The translations under genes and the position numbers were made by a program. A stretch of 64,000 bases of DNA from Congeria kusceri (lineage: Eukaryota; Mollusca; Bivalvia; Myida; Dreissenidae). Each line of letters begins with the position of its first letter. Positions within the stretch are counted from its first letter, which is position 1. Shown here piece by piece: positions 46,682-61,203 of this stretch. Under the pieces are notes generated by a model. It had not been told where the DNA came from. It did no database searches and was given only the letters and a program-made list of their open reading frames with translations. Where the stretch lies: the NCBI GenBank assembly GCA_027627225.1, contig CM051025.1, forward strand, positions 55,744,681 to 55,808,680, in the 5' to 3' direction.

Positions 46682-49178
46682 TACCTCACCTGAGCACAAT
46701 GTGCTCATGGTGAGCTTTTGGATCGCCTTTCATCTGGCATGCGTCAACATTTTCATTCAAAGAACATCTCCTACTAAACTGCTGGGAAGATTTTCAACAA
46801 ACTTAACAGGAATGTTCCTTTGGTGACCCTCTTTCAAAATTGTTGAAATTGTTACGGTCCGCTGCATATTTAGGTCACCAGAGCTAAAAATAGATTTAAA
46901 TCTTCTTGGCTGAAACCACTTGGCCAAGTGGTTTCATATTTGATATGTAACATTGTATAGTGGTCCTCTACAAAGATTGTTCAAATGATGCCCCTGGGGT
47001 CAGAACTGGCAATTCCCCTAGGGTCACATTGTTTATATAGACTTATATGGCAAGTGGGCCTTCAAAATTCTTCTTCTTTGAAACCATAAGGTCCATGGGT
47101 TTCATATTTTGCATAAAACGTTTTGTAGTCGTCCTCTACAAAGATTATTCAAATGATGCCCCTGGGGTAAAAAATGAAAACGCCCTGGGGGTCACATGGT
47201 GTATATAGACTTTAAGTCTTAAATACCGAAATGACTTTAAAAATGTTCTCCTCTGACACCGCAAGGCCCGGAGGTTTCATATTCAATTTGAAACATTGTA
47301 TAGTGGTCCTCTAAAAAGATTGTTAAAATTATGCCCCTGGGGTCAAAACTGGCCACGCCCCGGGTGTCACATTGTTTATATACACTTAAATAGCAAAATG
47401 ACTTTAAATCTTTTCCTCTGAAACCACAAGGCCGAGAGGTTTTATATTTGGTATGTAACATTGTATAGTGGTCCTCTACAAAGATTGTTCAAATGATGCC
47501 CCTTGGGTCAAATCTGGCCAAGCCATGGGGGTCACATTGTTTATATAGACTTAAATAGTAAACTGACTTTAAAAATCTTCTCTGAAAATGCAAGGCCCAG
47601 AGGTTACATATTTTGAATGAAACATTGTGTTGTGGTCCTCTACAAAGATTGCACATATGATGCCCCTGGGGTCAAAACTGGCCACACACCGGGGGACACA
47701 TGGTTTATATAGACTTAAATAGCAAAATGATTTTAAAAGTCTTCTCCTCTGAAACCGCAAGGCCCAGATGTTTCATATTTGGTATGTAACATTGTTTAGT
47801 GGTCCTCTACAAAGAATGTTCAGATGATGCCCCTTTGGTGAAAACTGGCCACTCCCCGGGGTTCACATGGTTTATATAGACTTGAATAGCAAAATGACTC
47901 TTAAAATCTTCTCCTCTGAAACCGCAAGGTTCAGATGTTTTATATTTCGTATGTAAAATTGTATAGTGGTTCTCTACAAAGATTGTTCAAATGATGCCCC
48001 TGGGGTGAAAACTGGCCACACCCTGGGTGTCACATGGTTTATATAGACTTGAATAGCGAAATGACTTTAAAAATCTTTTTCTCTGAAACTGCAAGGCCTA
48101 GAGGTTTCATATTTAGTACGTAACATTTTATAGTGGTCCTCTACAAAGATTGTTCAAGTGATGACCCTGGGGTCAAAACTGGCCACACCCCGGGGGTCAG
48201 ATGGTTTATATAGACTTAAATAGCAAAATAACTTTAAAAATCTTCTCCTCTGAAACCGCAAGGCCCAGAGGTTTCATATATGGTATGTAACATTGTATAG
48301 TGGTCCTCTACAAAGATTGTTCAAATGATGCCCCTGGGGTGAAACGGGCCACCACCCAGGGGTCATATGGTTTATATAGACTAGAATAGCAAAATGACTT
48401 TAAAAATCTTCTCCTCTAAAATCGCAAGGCCCAGAATTTTCATATTTGCTATTTAAGTCTATATAAACCATGTGACCCCCGGGGTGTGGCCAGTTTTGAC
48501 CCCAGGGACATCACTTGAACAATCTTTGTAGAGGACCACTATAAAATGTTACATACTAAATATGAAACCTCTAGGCCTATAATACATTCTATTGAGGCCT
48601 CGATTGGGATTGCATATGGGGTGGTAGGGGTCAAGTTCAAGGTCACCATTATTAAATATAGGAAAATGGTTTCCGCTAAATATCTTGAGACCGCATTGAG
48701 CTATTTTAATGACACTTAATACATAAGTATCTTACATCGAGACATTGCTTGGGACTGCATATGGGGTGGGTGGGGTCAAGGTCACCATTACTGAAAATAG
48801 AAAAACGGTTTCGGCTCAATAACTTGAGAAAGCATTGCAATATTTTATTGAAACTTAATACACATATCTTATATCGAGACCTCACTTGGGTTTGCTTATT
48901 GGGTGGGTGGGGTCAAGGTCACTGTTATTAAAAGTAGAAAAACGGTTTACGCTCAATAACTTAAGAACTCATTGAGATATTTTAATGAAACTTCATACGT
49001 AGATACCTTATATTGAGATTTTGATTTACGTATGTGGTGGGTGGGGTCAAGGTCACTGTTACTAAAAATAGAAATGCAGTTTTCACTCAATAACTTTAAA
49101 ACCTATAGAGATATTTTAATGAAACTTCATACATAGATATCAGGTGAGTGACCTATGGCCATCGTGGCCCTCTTGTTT
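46682..49178 (+). mobile_element. Helentron-like element with ~166-bp array, copy 2
   Basis: Equivalent of 38190-40687, with the same 5' palindrome and the same 3' hairpin and CTCTTGTTT. It includes the reversed monomer near 48,455-48,577. Confidence 0.75.
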
Positions 49179-52100
49179 GTACAGTTTTACCTCAGCATTG
49201 CCATAAGATAGGAGTTTTATGTGTTTGATACCCGCTTAGTAGTTTCCATGTTTTCAAGCATTTTTTTTATTTTGTTGTTTATATTTTTAAATAAAATATC
49301 ACTATGTGCCTTATAATTTAAATTTATACATACTTTTTAGATTATCTGTTTCAGTTTTTGTGCCAAGCCACAAGCCAGATGCATAATAATGTTGATGATG
49401 ATGATGATAATGATGATGATGACAGTTGATGATAATGGTCATAAACAAACTGATAACTGATCCATAAAATGACCGAATATTCTAATATTATTCGAATACT
49501 GAATTGGAATATTCAAATAGCGTTTAAGTATTCGTTGCTATCCCTTATTTTGTGTATGTAACATTTTAAAGCAATTCTCTACAAAGATTGTTCAAATTAT
49601 GTCCCTGGAGTCAAACCTGGCGACACCCTGTGGGTCACATTGTTTCTTTAGACTTATTTGACAAGTGGACTTTAAAAATCTTTTCTTAAACCAGAAGGCC
49701 CAGAGGTTTCATATTTTGTATGTAACATTGTATAGTGAGTGGTCCACTACAAAGATTGTTCAAATTATGCCCCTGGGGTAAAAAGTGGCCACACCCCAGG
49801 GGTCACATGGTTAATACAGACTTAAATAGCAAAATGACTTTAAAAGTCTCCTTCTTTGAAACAGCAAGGGCCCAGAGGTTTCGTATTTGGTAGGTAATAT
49901 GTATAGTGATCCTCTATAAGGATTGTTCAAACTGTGCCCATGTGATCAAACTGGCCAAGCCCATAAATGACAAAATTAGTTTAAAAAGTTTCTTTTCTGT
50001 AAGGCCCAGAGGTTTTGTAATTGGTATGTAACGTCTTATATTGGTCCTCTACAAAGATTGTTCAAGTTATGCCCCTGGCCACGCCCAGAGGTCATATGGT
50101 TTGTATAGACTGATATGGAAATTATGCTTTAAAAAATCTCCTCTGAAACCGCAAGTCCCTGAGGTTTCATATATTGCATGAAACATGACATATAGTGGTA
50201 TTGTACAAAGTTTGTTCAAATTATGCACCTGGGGTAGAAAGTAGCCACGCCCTGTGGGTCACATGTTTATATAGAATAGAAAAATCTCCTGAAACTGCAA
50301 GGCTCCGATCTTTATACTCAGGTGATGGTTTAGTGCCATTCGGCCCTCTTGTTATAAGCCATTATGATGTTGATGATGATGTCTTTAACTCAGGTGAGCG
50401 ACCTAGGGCCATCGTGTCCCTCTTGTTGTACTTAGAAAAATCAGGTTAAAGTTTGTGTGCAACAACTCTATATCTCTACAACTACTGTAGATAATTAATT
50501 GAAACTTCACACATGTCTTCAGTGTCATTATATAAGGTCACTGGCCAAGGCCCATAACTCTGACCTGCAATTTAGCAGAATTAGGCCCTTTTTGTACTTT
50601 TCAGTTATTTCAGGTTAAGGTTTGCGTGCAACAAATATATATCTCTGTAACTACTACAGATATTAATTTGAAACTTCATACGTGTCTTCGGGGTCACTGA
50701 CCAAGGTCTATTACTCTGACCTGCGATATAGCAGAATTATGCCCCTTTTTGTACTTAAAAAATTCAGGTTAAGGTTTGTAAGCAAGTAAATAGCTCTGTA
50801 GCTACTTCAGATATTCAGCTGAAACTTCACACCTGTCTTCAGGGTCATAATATAAGGTCTTGGCCAATGCCCATAACTGTGACCAAAAGCAGAATTATGC
50901 CCCTTTTTGTCCTTAGGCTAAAAAATAATAATGAATTGTTCTCAGGCACTTTTTCCAAAGAATGTGGAGGGAGGGCGAATTTTTTTTTTATTGAAGTATT
51001 TTTTCTCCTACTCTTTTATATTTGGCACTATGTAATGGCTTATTAAAACAAGTAATTAGCTACAGATTAAAGACAATTTTAAGTTTTAATAACAACATAA
51101 GCATCCCTTTTTATAAAATTCTAAATATAGATTTATGAAGCACAAACGCTCATTTATACAAACTGATTTAAAAAGGCAATCAATTTGAATGTTCATAATT
51201 AACATAAATGCCTTCAAATTGATATACCATCAAAATTAGAGTACTTCCATTTATAGAATTTAACTTTTCATAATTCATATTTTTTATAATTGTCAAAAAT
51301 AGGAATTATTTTTGCAAAAAATCACCAATAATTTTTGGAAATGAAAATCGACACTTGTCAATGCAGCTGGCATTTTCATTTGGCTCCGACTTATACTGAC
51401 TTATATTGACTCCGATTTTCGTTAAAAAATCTGGAATGCTATTACACAAGCAAAAGCATCTACGAAACAAAAGTTTAAATCAACAAATAGACGATATTTA
51501 TAAAGGTTCCCAATCGAAGATGACTTTTTTTTCAAATTTACGCAGTTTTTCACATTTTGTGTATATCTGATTTATATAATTAAATCAGACAGGAAGAAAG
51601 TTACTGGAAATACCGAAATCTCTACCGGGTTACTCTTCTTCCGCTATGTTAAAATGCTGATTCGTGTAATTGTTAACCGCTGCCCATGGGATCTAATTCA
51701 ATATAGAAAGCTATCAAAATGTTAATAATTTACAGATTTCAATGCGTAGTTTTAGTATTTTGTTCGGTATTAAACATGCCTATTAGTAACACTTTCTGCA
51801 AAGTTTTATTTTTCTTAACGTATTTCTGGACTGTTCCTTTAAAACCCTGGCGCGATCGTCAAAAATAGTACATACAATTTCTTTTGGCATTAAATAAAAT
51901 TCTATGAGGGCCATAAAAATATGTTGCGGCGCTGCCTGAGAAACAAATCATTAACTTTTTTTAGCCTTATAAATATTTTGAGTAAATTTTGTGTGCAAGT
52001 ACATATCTCTTTAACTACTACATAAAATCAATTGACATTTCACATACGTTTTCATGGTAATTATGTAAGGTCACTGACAGAATATATATACTCAAAGTGG

Positions 52101-52721
52101 AGTGAATAGTCTAGCCGGCTGTCCTGAAACAGCTTTTGTTAATGGAGTTATTGCCCTTAACTTTTAATTAGGGTATTATCGTTTCACCACTCCTTCTCCA
52201 GGGTGCAGTATCACTTGATTTTGCAAGGTTCACACTGCAATTATCACGGATATAAACAAGCCGGTTAGTGACGTTTTTTTTAAGTAACTTTTATAAATTA
52301 GTTATATTTTTATTATCTCCTAGCACATAAAAGAACATTTTCATTGCTGGTTCTGTCAGCGTGAAATATAACACAATTATATTTATTTGATAATCAAGGA
52401 TTGTTTGCCAAAATTTTGACGTGTAGGGAATTTGTTGTTTACATCGTTTTCTCAACATGTCAAATTCTGCTTCCTGTCTCAGGAACTAATAATAATTATT
52501 ACACAACTTAATTGAAACTCCATATGCACCATTCCTTCCACAAGGACATGCAGGTATTGTCAGTGTGAATATTTTTCACTGAGGTATGGCCCTATGTTTG
52601 TAAACTGTTTCTGCACTGTTTATCAGAAGTATAATGACTACAATGCAACGAAACTTTATACACCATCACTCATCACTACCAAGAGGACACGAACAAAATG
52701 ATGGGTCATTCCAGTTTGATG

Positions 52722-53665
52722 TTTTTAGCTCACCTGAGCGCAGTGTGCTCATGGTGAGCTTTTATGATTGCCTTTTGTATGTCATCCGTTGTGAGTTGTC
52801 CGTCAACATTTCATTCAAACAACATCTCCTCCTAAACCACTGGGCAGATTTTCACCAAATTTCACAAGAATGATCCTTGGGTGATGCTCTTTCAAAGTTA
52901 TTCAATAGTTTCAGACCACTGCATATGTAGGTCACCAGAGCTAAAAATAGATTTAAAAAGTGAAAACTTTCAAAATCTCTGAAACTGCATGGCTGAGAGC
53001 ATTCATATTTGGTATGTGGCATCCTCTAGTGGTCCTCTACAAAGATTGTTCAAATTATGCCCCTGGGGTCAAAACTGGCCAAGCTCTGCGAATCACATGG
53101 TTTATATATACAAATAGCAAAAGGACTTTAAAAATCTTCTACTCTGAAACAGCAAGGCCCAGAGGTTTCGTATTTGGTAAGTAACATCTTATAGTGGTCC
53201 GGGTAAAAATTGGCCAAGCCCCTAGGGTCACTTGGTTTATATGGACTTAAATAGCAAAATGACTTTAAAAATCTTCTTCACTGAAACCGTAAGGCCCAGA
53301 GGTTTCCTATTTCGTGAGTAGCATCCTATAGTGGTCCTCTACTAAGAATGTTTAAATTATGCCCCTGGGATAAAAAGAAGGCACGTGCCCGATGTTACAC
53401 GGTTTCTATGAACTTATATGACAAGTGGATTTTAAAATCTCCTCTGTTACTGCAAAGCCCAGAGATTTAATATTTGGCATGTAACATGGTATAATGGTCC
53501 TCTACAAAGATTGTTCAAATTATGCCCCTGGGGTCAAAACTGGCCACGCCCCAGGCGTCACATGTTATATTTAGACTTAAATAGCAAAATAACTCTTCTC
53601 CTCTACCACAAGGCCCAGATCTTTATACTCTAGTGAGCGCTATAGGGCCATCTGGCCTTTTTGCT
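52722..53665 (+). mobile_element. Second Helentron-like element, copy 2
   Basis: Equivalent of 44234-45177, with identical ends. It reads GGGGTCAAAAC where copy 1 has GGGATCAAAAC. Confidence 0.7.
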
Positions 53666-54178
53666 TATTCTCCACATAGGGGGAGCATATACATGTAGTC
53701 ACTGCTTTGATAATAGTTTCATATAGTGTTTAATGTATTGTTTGCTTCTCAGCTATTTCTCTGGAACCTCTCAATGGAACTCATGTATAGCTTAATAACG
53801 GGGATAAGGTTACCATAATTATCACAATAAATCCACCTCACTTTTTATGGCTATATTGAAAACTTCTTTGGTAAAACCTTCCTGGATTTCAAAGTTGTTT
53901 CACATAAATGTTCCTTGGCTGACCCCCTACCAAATTCCTTCACATCATTTTGATTTCTCTAAAAAAACATGGCCCATATTGGACAGGGCAGTCTTCCTTA
54001 TATGGTTACATTTACACCATTAACTATTTTCTCATCTGAAACTGTTGTGCTGATTTCATAGAAATGTTCCGTGGATGACCCTCTACCAAATTCTGTTATT
54101 TAAAACAAGGCCACGATGGGGCAGGGAAGTTTGCCTCATTTGGCTGAAAAATCTTCCTGTTTGAAACTATTTCATATA

Positions 54179-54476
54179 CTGTAGGCGTACTTACTTATTG
54201 TAGCGCGGCTAAATTTTAGCGGTCTGAGGCTATTTTTCAAAAATGCGGAATATAAGCGTGTACATGAATTAGGGCTCTCGTTTTACCGCTAAAATATAAT
54301 ACCTAGTGCATCTGACATTTTACGGAAAATAGGAAAGTGTCGGAAATCTGTGTAAGCTTGTTCAATGGATCAACAGGTTTCGAAAATCCCATAATAGCTC
54401 AATTAAACGATTGAAATGGTTTGCAATGCATTGTTACTTACTCGCAAGTGCGATAATTGTAATCTGAATGCTTAAA
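54179..54476 (+). mobile_element. Left 298 bp of the TIR element, copy 2
   Basis: Same fragment and same cut point as 45700-45997, followed directly by TGATTAGAAAAATAGGG of copy 3. Confidence 0.85.
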
Positions 54477-55160
54477 TGATTAGAAAAATAGGGTATATTC
54501 ATTCCTGCTCTAGATTTCTTGAACTAATGACTTAAAGTAAATGAAACTTTTATTTGGAACATCACTCCTAAAAGGACATTCACCAAATAGTTCGAGCTAT
54601 ACTATTCAATGATAGTCGGCATTGGCGTCAGCGTAATGCTCTGGTTAAGGTTTGCATGCAACAAGTTCATATCTCGATAACTAACGGTACTACAGATATT
54701 CAATTATCTTTGGGTTCATTATGTGAGGTCACTGACCAAGGCCCATAGCTCTGACTCTGAATTTAGCTGAATTATGCCCCTTTTTGTACTTAGAAAATTC
54801 AGGTTAAAGTTTGCTTGCAACAACTCCATATCTCGATATCTACTACATATATTCAATTGTAACTTAATACAATGCGTTCAGGGTCATTATATACGGTCAC
54901 TGACAAAGACCCATCACTGTGACCAGCATTTTAGCAGAATTATGCCCCTTTTTGTACTTAAAAAAGTCAGGTTTAAGGTTTGTGTGCAGGAGAAAATTCT
55001 GGTAAAGGTTTGCCTGCAACAAGTACATATCTCTGTAACTACTAGTAACTACTACAGATATTAAATTGAAACTTCACTTATGTCTTTGGGCTGATTATGT
55101 AAGGTTACTGACCAAGGCCTATAACTCTGATCTCCAATTTAGCAGAATTATGCCCCTTTT

Positions 55161-57657
55161 TACCTCACCTGAGCACAATGTGCTCATGGTGAGCTTTTGG
55201 ATCGCCTTTCATCTGGCATGCGTCAACATTTTCATTCAAAGAACATCTCCTACTAAACTGCTGGGAAGATTTTCAACAAACTTAACAGGAATGTTCCTTT
55301 GGTGACCCTCTTTCAAAATTGTTGAAATTGTTACGGTCCGCTGCATATTTAGGTCACCAGAGCTAAAAATAGATTTAAATCTTCTTGGCTGAAACCACTT
55401 GGCCAAGTGGTTTCATATTTGATATGTAACATTGTATAGTGGTCCTCTACAAAGATTGTTCAAATGATGCCCCTGGGGTCAGAACTGGCAATTCCCCTAG
55501 GGTCACATTGTTTATATAGACTTATATGGCAAGTGGGCCTTCAAAATCTTCTTCTTTGAAACCATAAGGTCCATGGGTTTCATATTTTGCATAAAACGTT
55601 TTGTAGTCGTCCTCTACAAAGATTATTCAAATGATGCCCCTGGGGTAAAAAATGAAAACGCCCTGGGGGTCACATGGTGTATATAGACTTTAAGTCTTAA
55701 ATACCGAAATGACTTTAAAAATGTTCTCCTCTGACACCGCAAGGCCCGGAGGTTTCATATTCAATTTGAAACATTGTATAGTGGTCCTCTAAAAAGATTG
55801 TTAAAATTATGCCCCTGGGGTCAAAACTGGCCACGCCCCGGGTGTCACATTGTTTATATACACTTAAATAGCAAAATGACTTTAAAATCTTTTCCTCTGA
55901 AACCACAAGGCCCAGAGGTTTTATATTTGGTATGTAACATTGTATAGTGGTCCTCTACAAAGATTGTTCAAATGATGCCCCTTGGGTCAAATCTGGCCAA
56001 GCCATGGGGGTCACATTGTTTATATAGACTTAAATAGTAAACTGACTTTAAAAATCTTCTCTGAAAATGCAAGGCCCAGAGGTTACATATTTTGAATGAA
56101 ACATTGTGTTGTGGTCCTCTACAAAGATTGCACATATGATGCCCCTGGGGTCAAAACTGGCCACACACCGGGGGACACATGGTTTATATAGACTTAAATA
56201 GCAAAATGATTTTAAAAGTCTTCTCCTCTGAAACCGCAAGGCCCAGATGTTTCATATTTGGTATGTAACATTGTTTAGTGGTCCTCTACAAAGAATGTTC
56301 AGATGATGCCCCTTTGGTGAAAACTGGCCACTCCCCGGGGTTCACATGGTTTATATAGACTTGAATAGCAAAATGACTCTTAAAATCTTCTCCTCTGAAA
56401 CCGCAAGGTTCAGATGTTTTATATTTCGTATGTAAAATTGTATAGTGGTTCTCTACAAAGATTGTTCAAATGATGCCCCTGGGGTGAAAACTGGCCACAC
56501 CCTGGGTGTCACATGGTTTATATAGACTTGAATAGCGAAATGACTTTAAAAATCTTTTTCTCTGAAACTGCAAGGCCTAGAGGTTTCATATTTAGTACGT
56601 AACATTTTATAGTGGTCCTCTACAAAGATTGTTCAAGTGATGACCCTGGGGTCAAAACTGGCCACACCCCGGGGGTCAGATGGTTTATATAGACTTAAAT
56701 AGCAAAATAACTTTAAAAATCTTCTCCTCTGAAACCGCAAGGCCCAGAGGTTTCATATATGGTATGTAACATTGTATAGTGGTCCTCTACAAAGATTGTT
56801 CAAATGATGCCCCTGGGGTGAAACGGGCCACCACCCAGGGGTCATATGGTTTATATAGACTAGAATAGCAAAATGACTTTAAAAATCTTCTCCTCTAAAA
56901 TCGCAAGGCCCAGAATTTTCATATTTGCTATTTAAGTCTATATAAACCATGTGACGCCCGGGGTGTGGCCAGTTTTGACCCCAGGGACATCACTTGAACA
57001 ATCTTTGTAGAGGACCACTATAAAATGTTACATACTAAATATGAAACCTCTAGGCCTATAATACATTCTATTGAGGCCTCGATTGGGATTGCATATGGGG
57101 TGGTAGGGGTCAAGTTCAAGGTCACCATTATTAAATATAGGAAAATGGTTTCCGCTAAATATCTTGAGACCGCATTGAGCTATTTTAATGACACTTAATA
57201 CATAAGTATCTTACATCGAGACATTGCTTGGGACTGCATATGGGGTGGGTGGGGTCAAGGTCACCATTACTGAAAATAGAAAAACGGTTTCGGCTCAATA
57301 ACTTGAGAAAGCATTGCAATATTTTATTGAAACTTAATACACATATCTTATATCGAGACCTCACTTGGGTTTGCTTATTGGGTGGGTGGGGTCAAGGTCA
57401 CTGTTATTAAAAGTAGAAAAACGGTTTACGCTCAATAACTTAAGAACTCATTGAGATATTTTAATGAAACTTCATACGTAGATACCTTATATTGAGATTT
57501 TGATTTACGTATGTGGTGGGTGGGGTCAAGGTCACTGTTACTAAAAATAGAAATGCAGTTTTCACTCAATAACTTTAAAACCTATAGAGATATTTTAATG
57601 AAACTTCATACATAGATATCAGGTGAGTGACCTATGGCCATCGTGGCCCTCTTGTTT
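55161..57657 (+). mobile_element. Helentron-like element with ~166-bp array, copy 3
   Basis: Equivalent of 38190-40687, with the same terminal palindrome, array, reversed monomer (~56,935-57,057) and 3' hairpin. Confidence 0.75.
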
Positions 57658-60600
57658 GTACAGTTTTACCTCAGCATTGCCATAAGATAGGAGTTTTATG
57701 TGTTTGATACCCGCTTAGTAGTTTCCATGTTTTCAAGCATTTTTTTTATTTTGTTGTTTATATTTTTAAATAAAATATCACTATGTGCCTTATAATTTAA
57801 ATTTATACATACTTTTTAGATTATCTGTTTCAGTTTTTGTGCCAAGCCACAAGCCAGATGCATAATAATGTTGATGATGATGATGATAATGATGATGATG
57901 ACAGTTGATGATAATGGTCATAAACAAACTGATAACTGATCCATAAAATGACCGAATATTCTAATATTATTCGAATACTGAATTGGAATATTCAAATAGC
58001 GTTTAAGTATTCGTTGCTATCCCTTATTTTGTGTATGTAACATTTTAAAGCAATTCTCTACAAAGATTGTTCAAATTATGTCCCTGGAGTCAAACCTGGC
58101 GACACCCTGTGGGTCACATTGTTTCTTTAGACTTATTTGACAAGTGGACTTTAAAAATCTTTTCTTAAACCAGAAGGCCCAGAGGTTTCATATTTTGTAT
58201 GTAACATTGTATAGTGAGTGGTCCACTACAAAGATTGTTCAAATTATGCCCCTGGGGTAAAAAGTGGCCACACCCCAGGGGTCACATGGTTAATACAGAC
58301 TTAAATAGCAAAATGACTTTAAAAGTCTCCTTCTTTGAAACAGCAAGGCCCAGAGGTTTCGTATTTGGTAGGTAATATGTATAGTGATCCTCTATAAGGA
58401 TTGTTCAAACTGTGCCCATGTGATCAAACCTGGCCAAGCCCATAAATGACAAAATTAGTTTAAAAAGTTTCTTTTCTGTAAGGCCCAGAGGTTTTGTAAT
58501 TGGTATGTAACGTCTTATATTGGTCCTCTACAAAGATTGTTCAAGTTATGCCCCTGGCCACGCCCAGAGGTCATATGGTTTGTATAGACTGATATGGAAA
58601 TTATGCTTTAAAAAATCTCCTCTGAAACCGCAAGGCCCTGAGGTTTCATATATTGCATGAAACATGACATATAGTGGTATTGTACAAAGTTTGTTCAAAT
58701 TATGCACCTGGGGTAGAAAGTAGCCACGCCCTGTGGGTCACATGTTTATATAGAATAGAAAAATCTCCTGAAACTGCAAGGCTCCGATCTTTATACTCAG
58801 GTGATGGTTTAGTGCCATTCGGCCCTCTTGTTATAAGCCATTATGATGTTGATGATGATGTCTTTAACTCAGGTGAGCGACCTAGGGCCATCGTATCCCT
58901 CTTGTTGTACTTAGAAAAATCAGGTTAAAGTTTGTGTGCAACAACTCTATATCTCTACAACTACTGTAGATAATTAATTGAAACTTCACACATGTCTTCA
59001 GTGTCATTATATAAGGTCACTGGCCAAGGCCCATAACTCTGACCTGCAATTTAGCAGAATTAGGCCCTTTTTGTACTTTTCAGTTATTTCAGGTTAAGGT
59101 TTGCGTGCAACAAGTATATATCTCTGTAACTACTACAGATATTAATTTGAAACTTCATACGTGTCTTCGGGGTCACTGACCAAGGTCTATTACTCTGACC
59201 TGCGATATAGCAGAATTATGCCCCTTTTTGTACTTAAAAAATTCAGGTTAAGGTTTGTAAGCAAGTAAATAGCTCTGTAGCTACTTCAGATATTCAGCTG
59301 AAACTTCACACCTGTCTTCAGGGTCATAATATAAGGTCTTGGCCAATGCCCATAACTGTGACCAAAAGCAGAATTATGCCCCTTTTTGTCCTTAGGCTAA
59401 AAAATAATAATGAATTGTTCTCAGGCACTTTTTCCAAAGAATGTGGAGGGAGGGCGAATTTTTTTTTTATTGAAGTATTTTTTTCTCCTACTCTTTTATA
59501 TTTGGCACTATGTAATGGCTTATTAAAACAAGTAATTAGCTACAGATTAAAGACAATTTTAAGTTTTAATAACAACATAAGCATCCCTTTTTATAAAATT
59601 CTAAATATAGATTTATGAAGCACAAACGCTCATTTATACAAACTGATTTAAAAAGGCAATCAATTTGAATGTTCATAATTAACATAAATGCCTTCAAATT
59701 GATATACCATCAAAATTAGAGTACTTCCATTTATAGAATTTAACTTTTCATAATTCATATTTTTTATAATTGTCAAAAATAGGAATTATTTTTGCAAAAA
59801 ATCACCAATAATTTTTGGAAATGAAAATCGACACTTGTCAATGCAGCTGGCATTTTCATTTGGCTCCGACTTATACTGACTTATATTGACTCCGATTTTC
59901 TTTAAAAAATCTGGAATGCTATTACACAAGCAAAAGCATCTACGAAACAAAAGTTTAAATCAACAAATAGACGATATTTATAAAGGTTCCCAATCGAAGA
60001 TGACTTTTTTTTCAAATTTACGCAGTTTTTCACATTTTGTGTATATCTGATTTATATAATTAAATCAGACAGGAAGAAAGTTACTGGAAATACCGAAATC
60101 TCTACCGGGTTACTCTTCTTCCGCTATGTTAAAATGCTGATTCGTGTAATTGTTAACCGCTGCCCATGGGATCTAATTCAATATAGAAAGCTATCAAAAT
60201 GTTAATAATTTACAGATTTCAATGCGTAGTTTTAGTATTTTGTTCGGTATTAAACATGCCTATTAGTAACACTTTCTGCAAAGTTTTATTTTTCTTAACG
60301 TATTTCTGGACTGTTCCTTTAAAACCCTGGCGCGATCGTCAAAAAATAGTACATACAATTTCTTTTGGCATTAAATAAAATTCTATGAGGGCCATAAAAA
60401 TATGTTGCGGCGCTGCCTGAGAAACAAATCATTAACTTTTTTTAGCCTTATAAATATTTTGAGTAAATTTTGTGTGCAAGTACATATCTCTTTAACTACT
60501 ACATAAAATCAATTGACATTTCACATACGTTTTCATGGTAATTATGTAAGGTCACTGACAGAATATATATACTCAAAGTGGAGTGAATAGTCTAGCCGGC

Positions 60601-61203
60601 TGTCCTGAAACAGCTTTTGTTAATGGAGTTATTGCCCTTAACTTTTAATTAGGGTATTATCGTTTCACCACTCCTTCTCCAGGGTGCAGTATCACTTGAT
60701 TTTGCAAGGTTCACACTGCAATTATCACGGATATAAACAAGCCGGTTAGTGACGTTTTTTTTAAGTAACTTTTATAAATTAGTTATATTTTTATTATCTC
60801 CTAGCACATGAAAGAACATTTTCATTGCTGGTTCTGTCAGCGTGAAATATAACACAATTATATTTATTTGATAATCAAGGATTGTTTGCCAAAATTTTGA
60901 CGTGTAGGGAATTTGTTGTTTACATCGTTTTCTCAACATGTCAAATTCTGCTTCCTGTCTCAGGAACTAATAATAATTATTACACAACTTAATTGAAACT
61001 CCATATGCACCATTCCTTCCACAAGGACATGCAGGTATTGTCAGTGTGAATATTTTTCACTGAGGTATGGCCCTATGTTTGTAAACTGTTTCTGCACTGT
61101 TTATCAAGAAGTATAATGACTACAATGCAACGAAACTTTATACACCATCACTCATCACTACCAAGAGGACACGAACAAAATGATGGGTCATTCCAGTTTG
61201 ATG

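Larger units (their letters stand above)
45998..54476 (+). repeat. Tandem triplication, copy 2 (8,479 bp)
   Basis: Content and order as in copy 1. Private differences are mostly 1-bp changes in homopolymers: AAAATTCTTC (~47,068), GACTTTAAATC (~47,403), CAAGGGCCC (~49,868), CAAACTGG (~49,950), TCAAAAATAG (~51,858) and ATCAGAAG (~52,624). There is also a ~10-bp loss at ~54,105. Copies 2 and 3 share AACAAGTTCAT and AAACGGGCCACC against copy 1. Confidence 0.95.
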
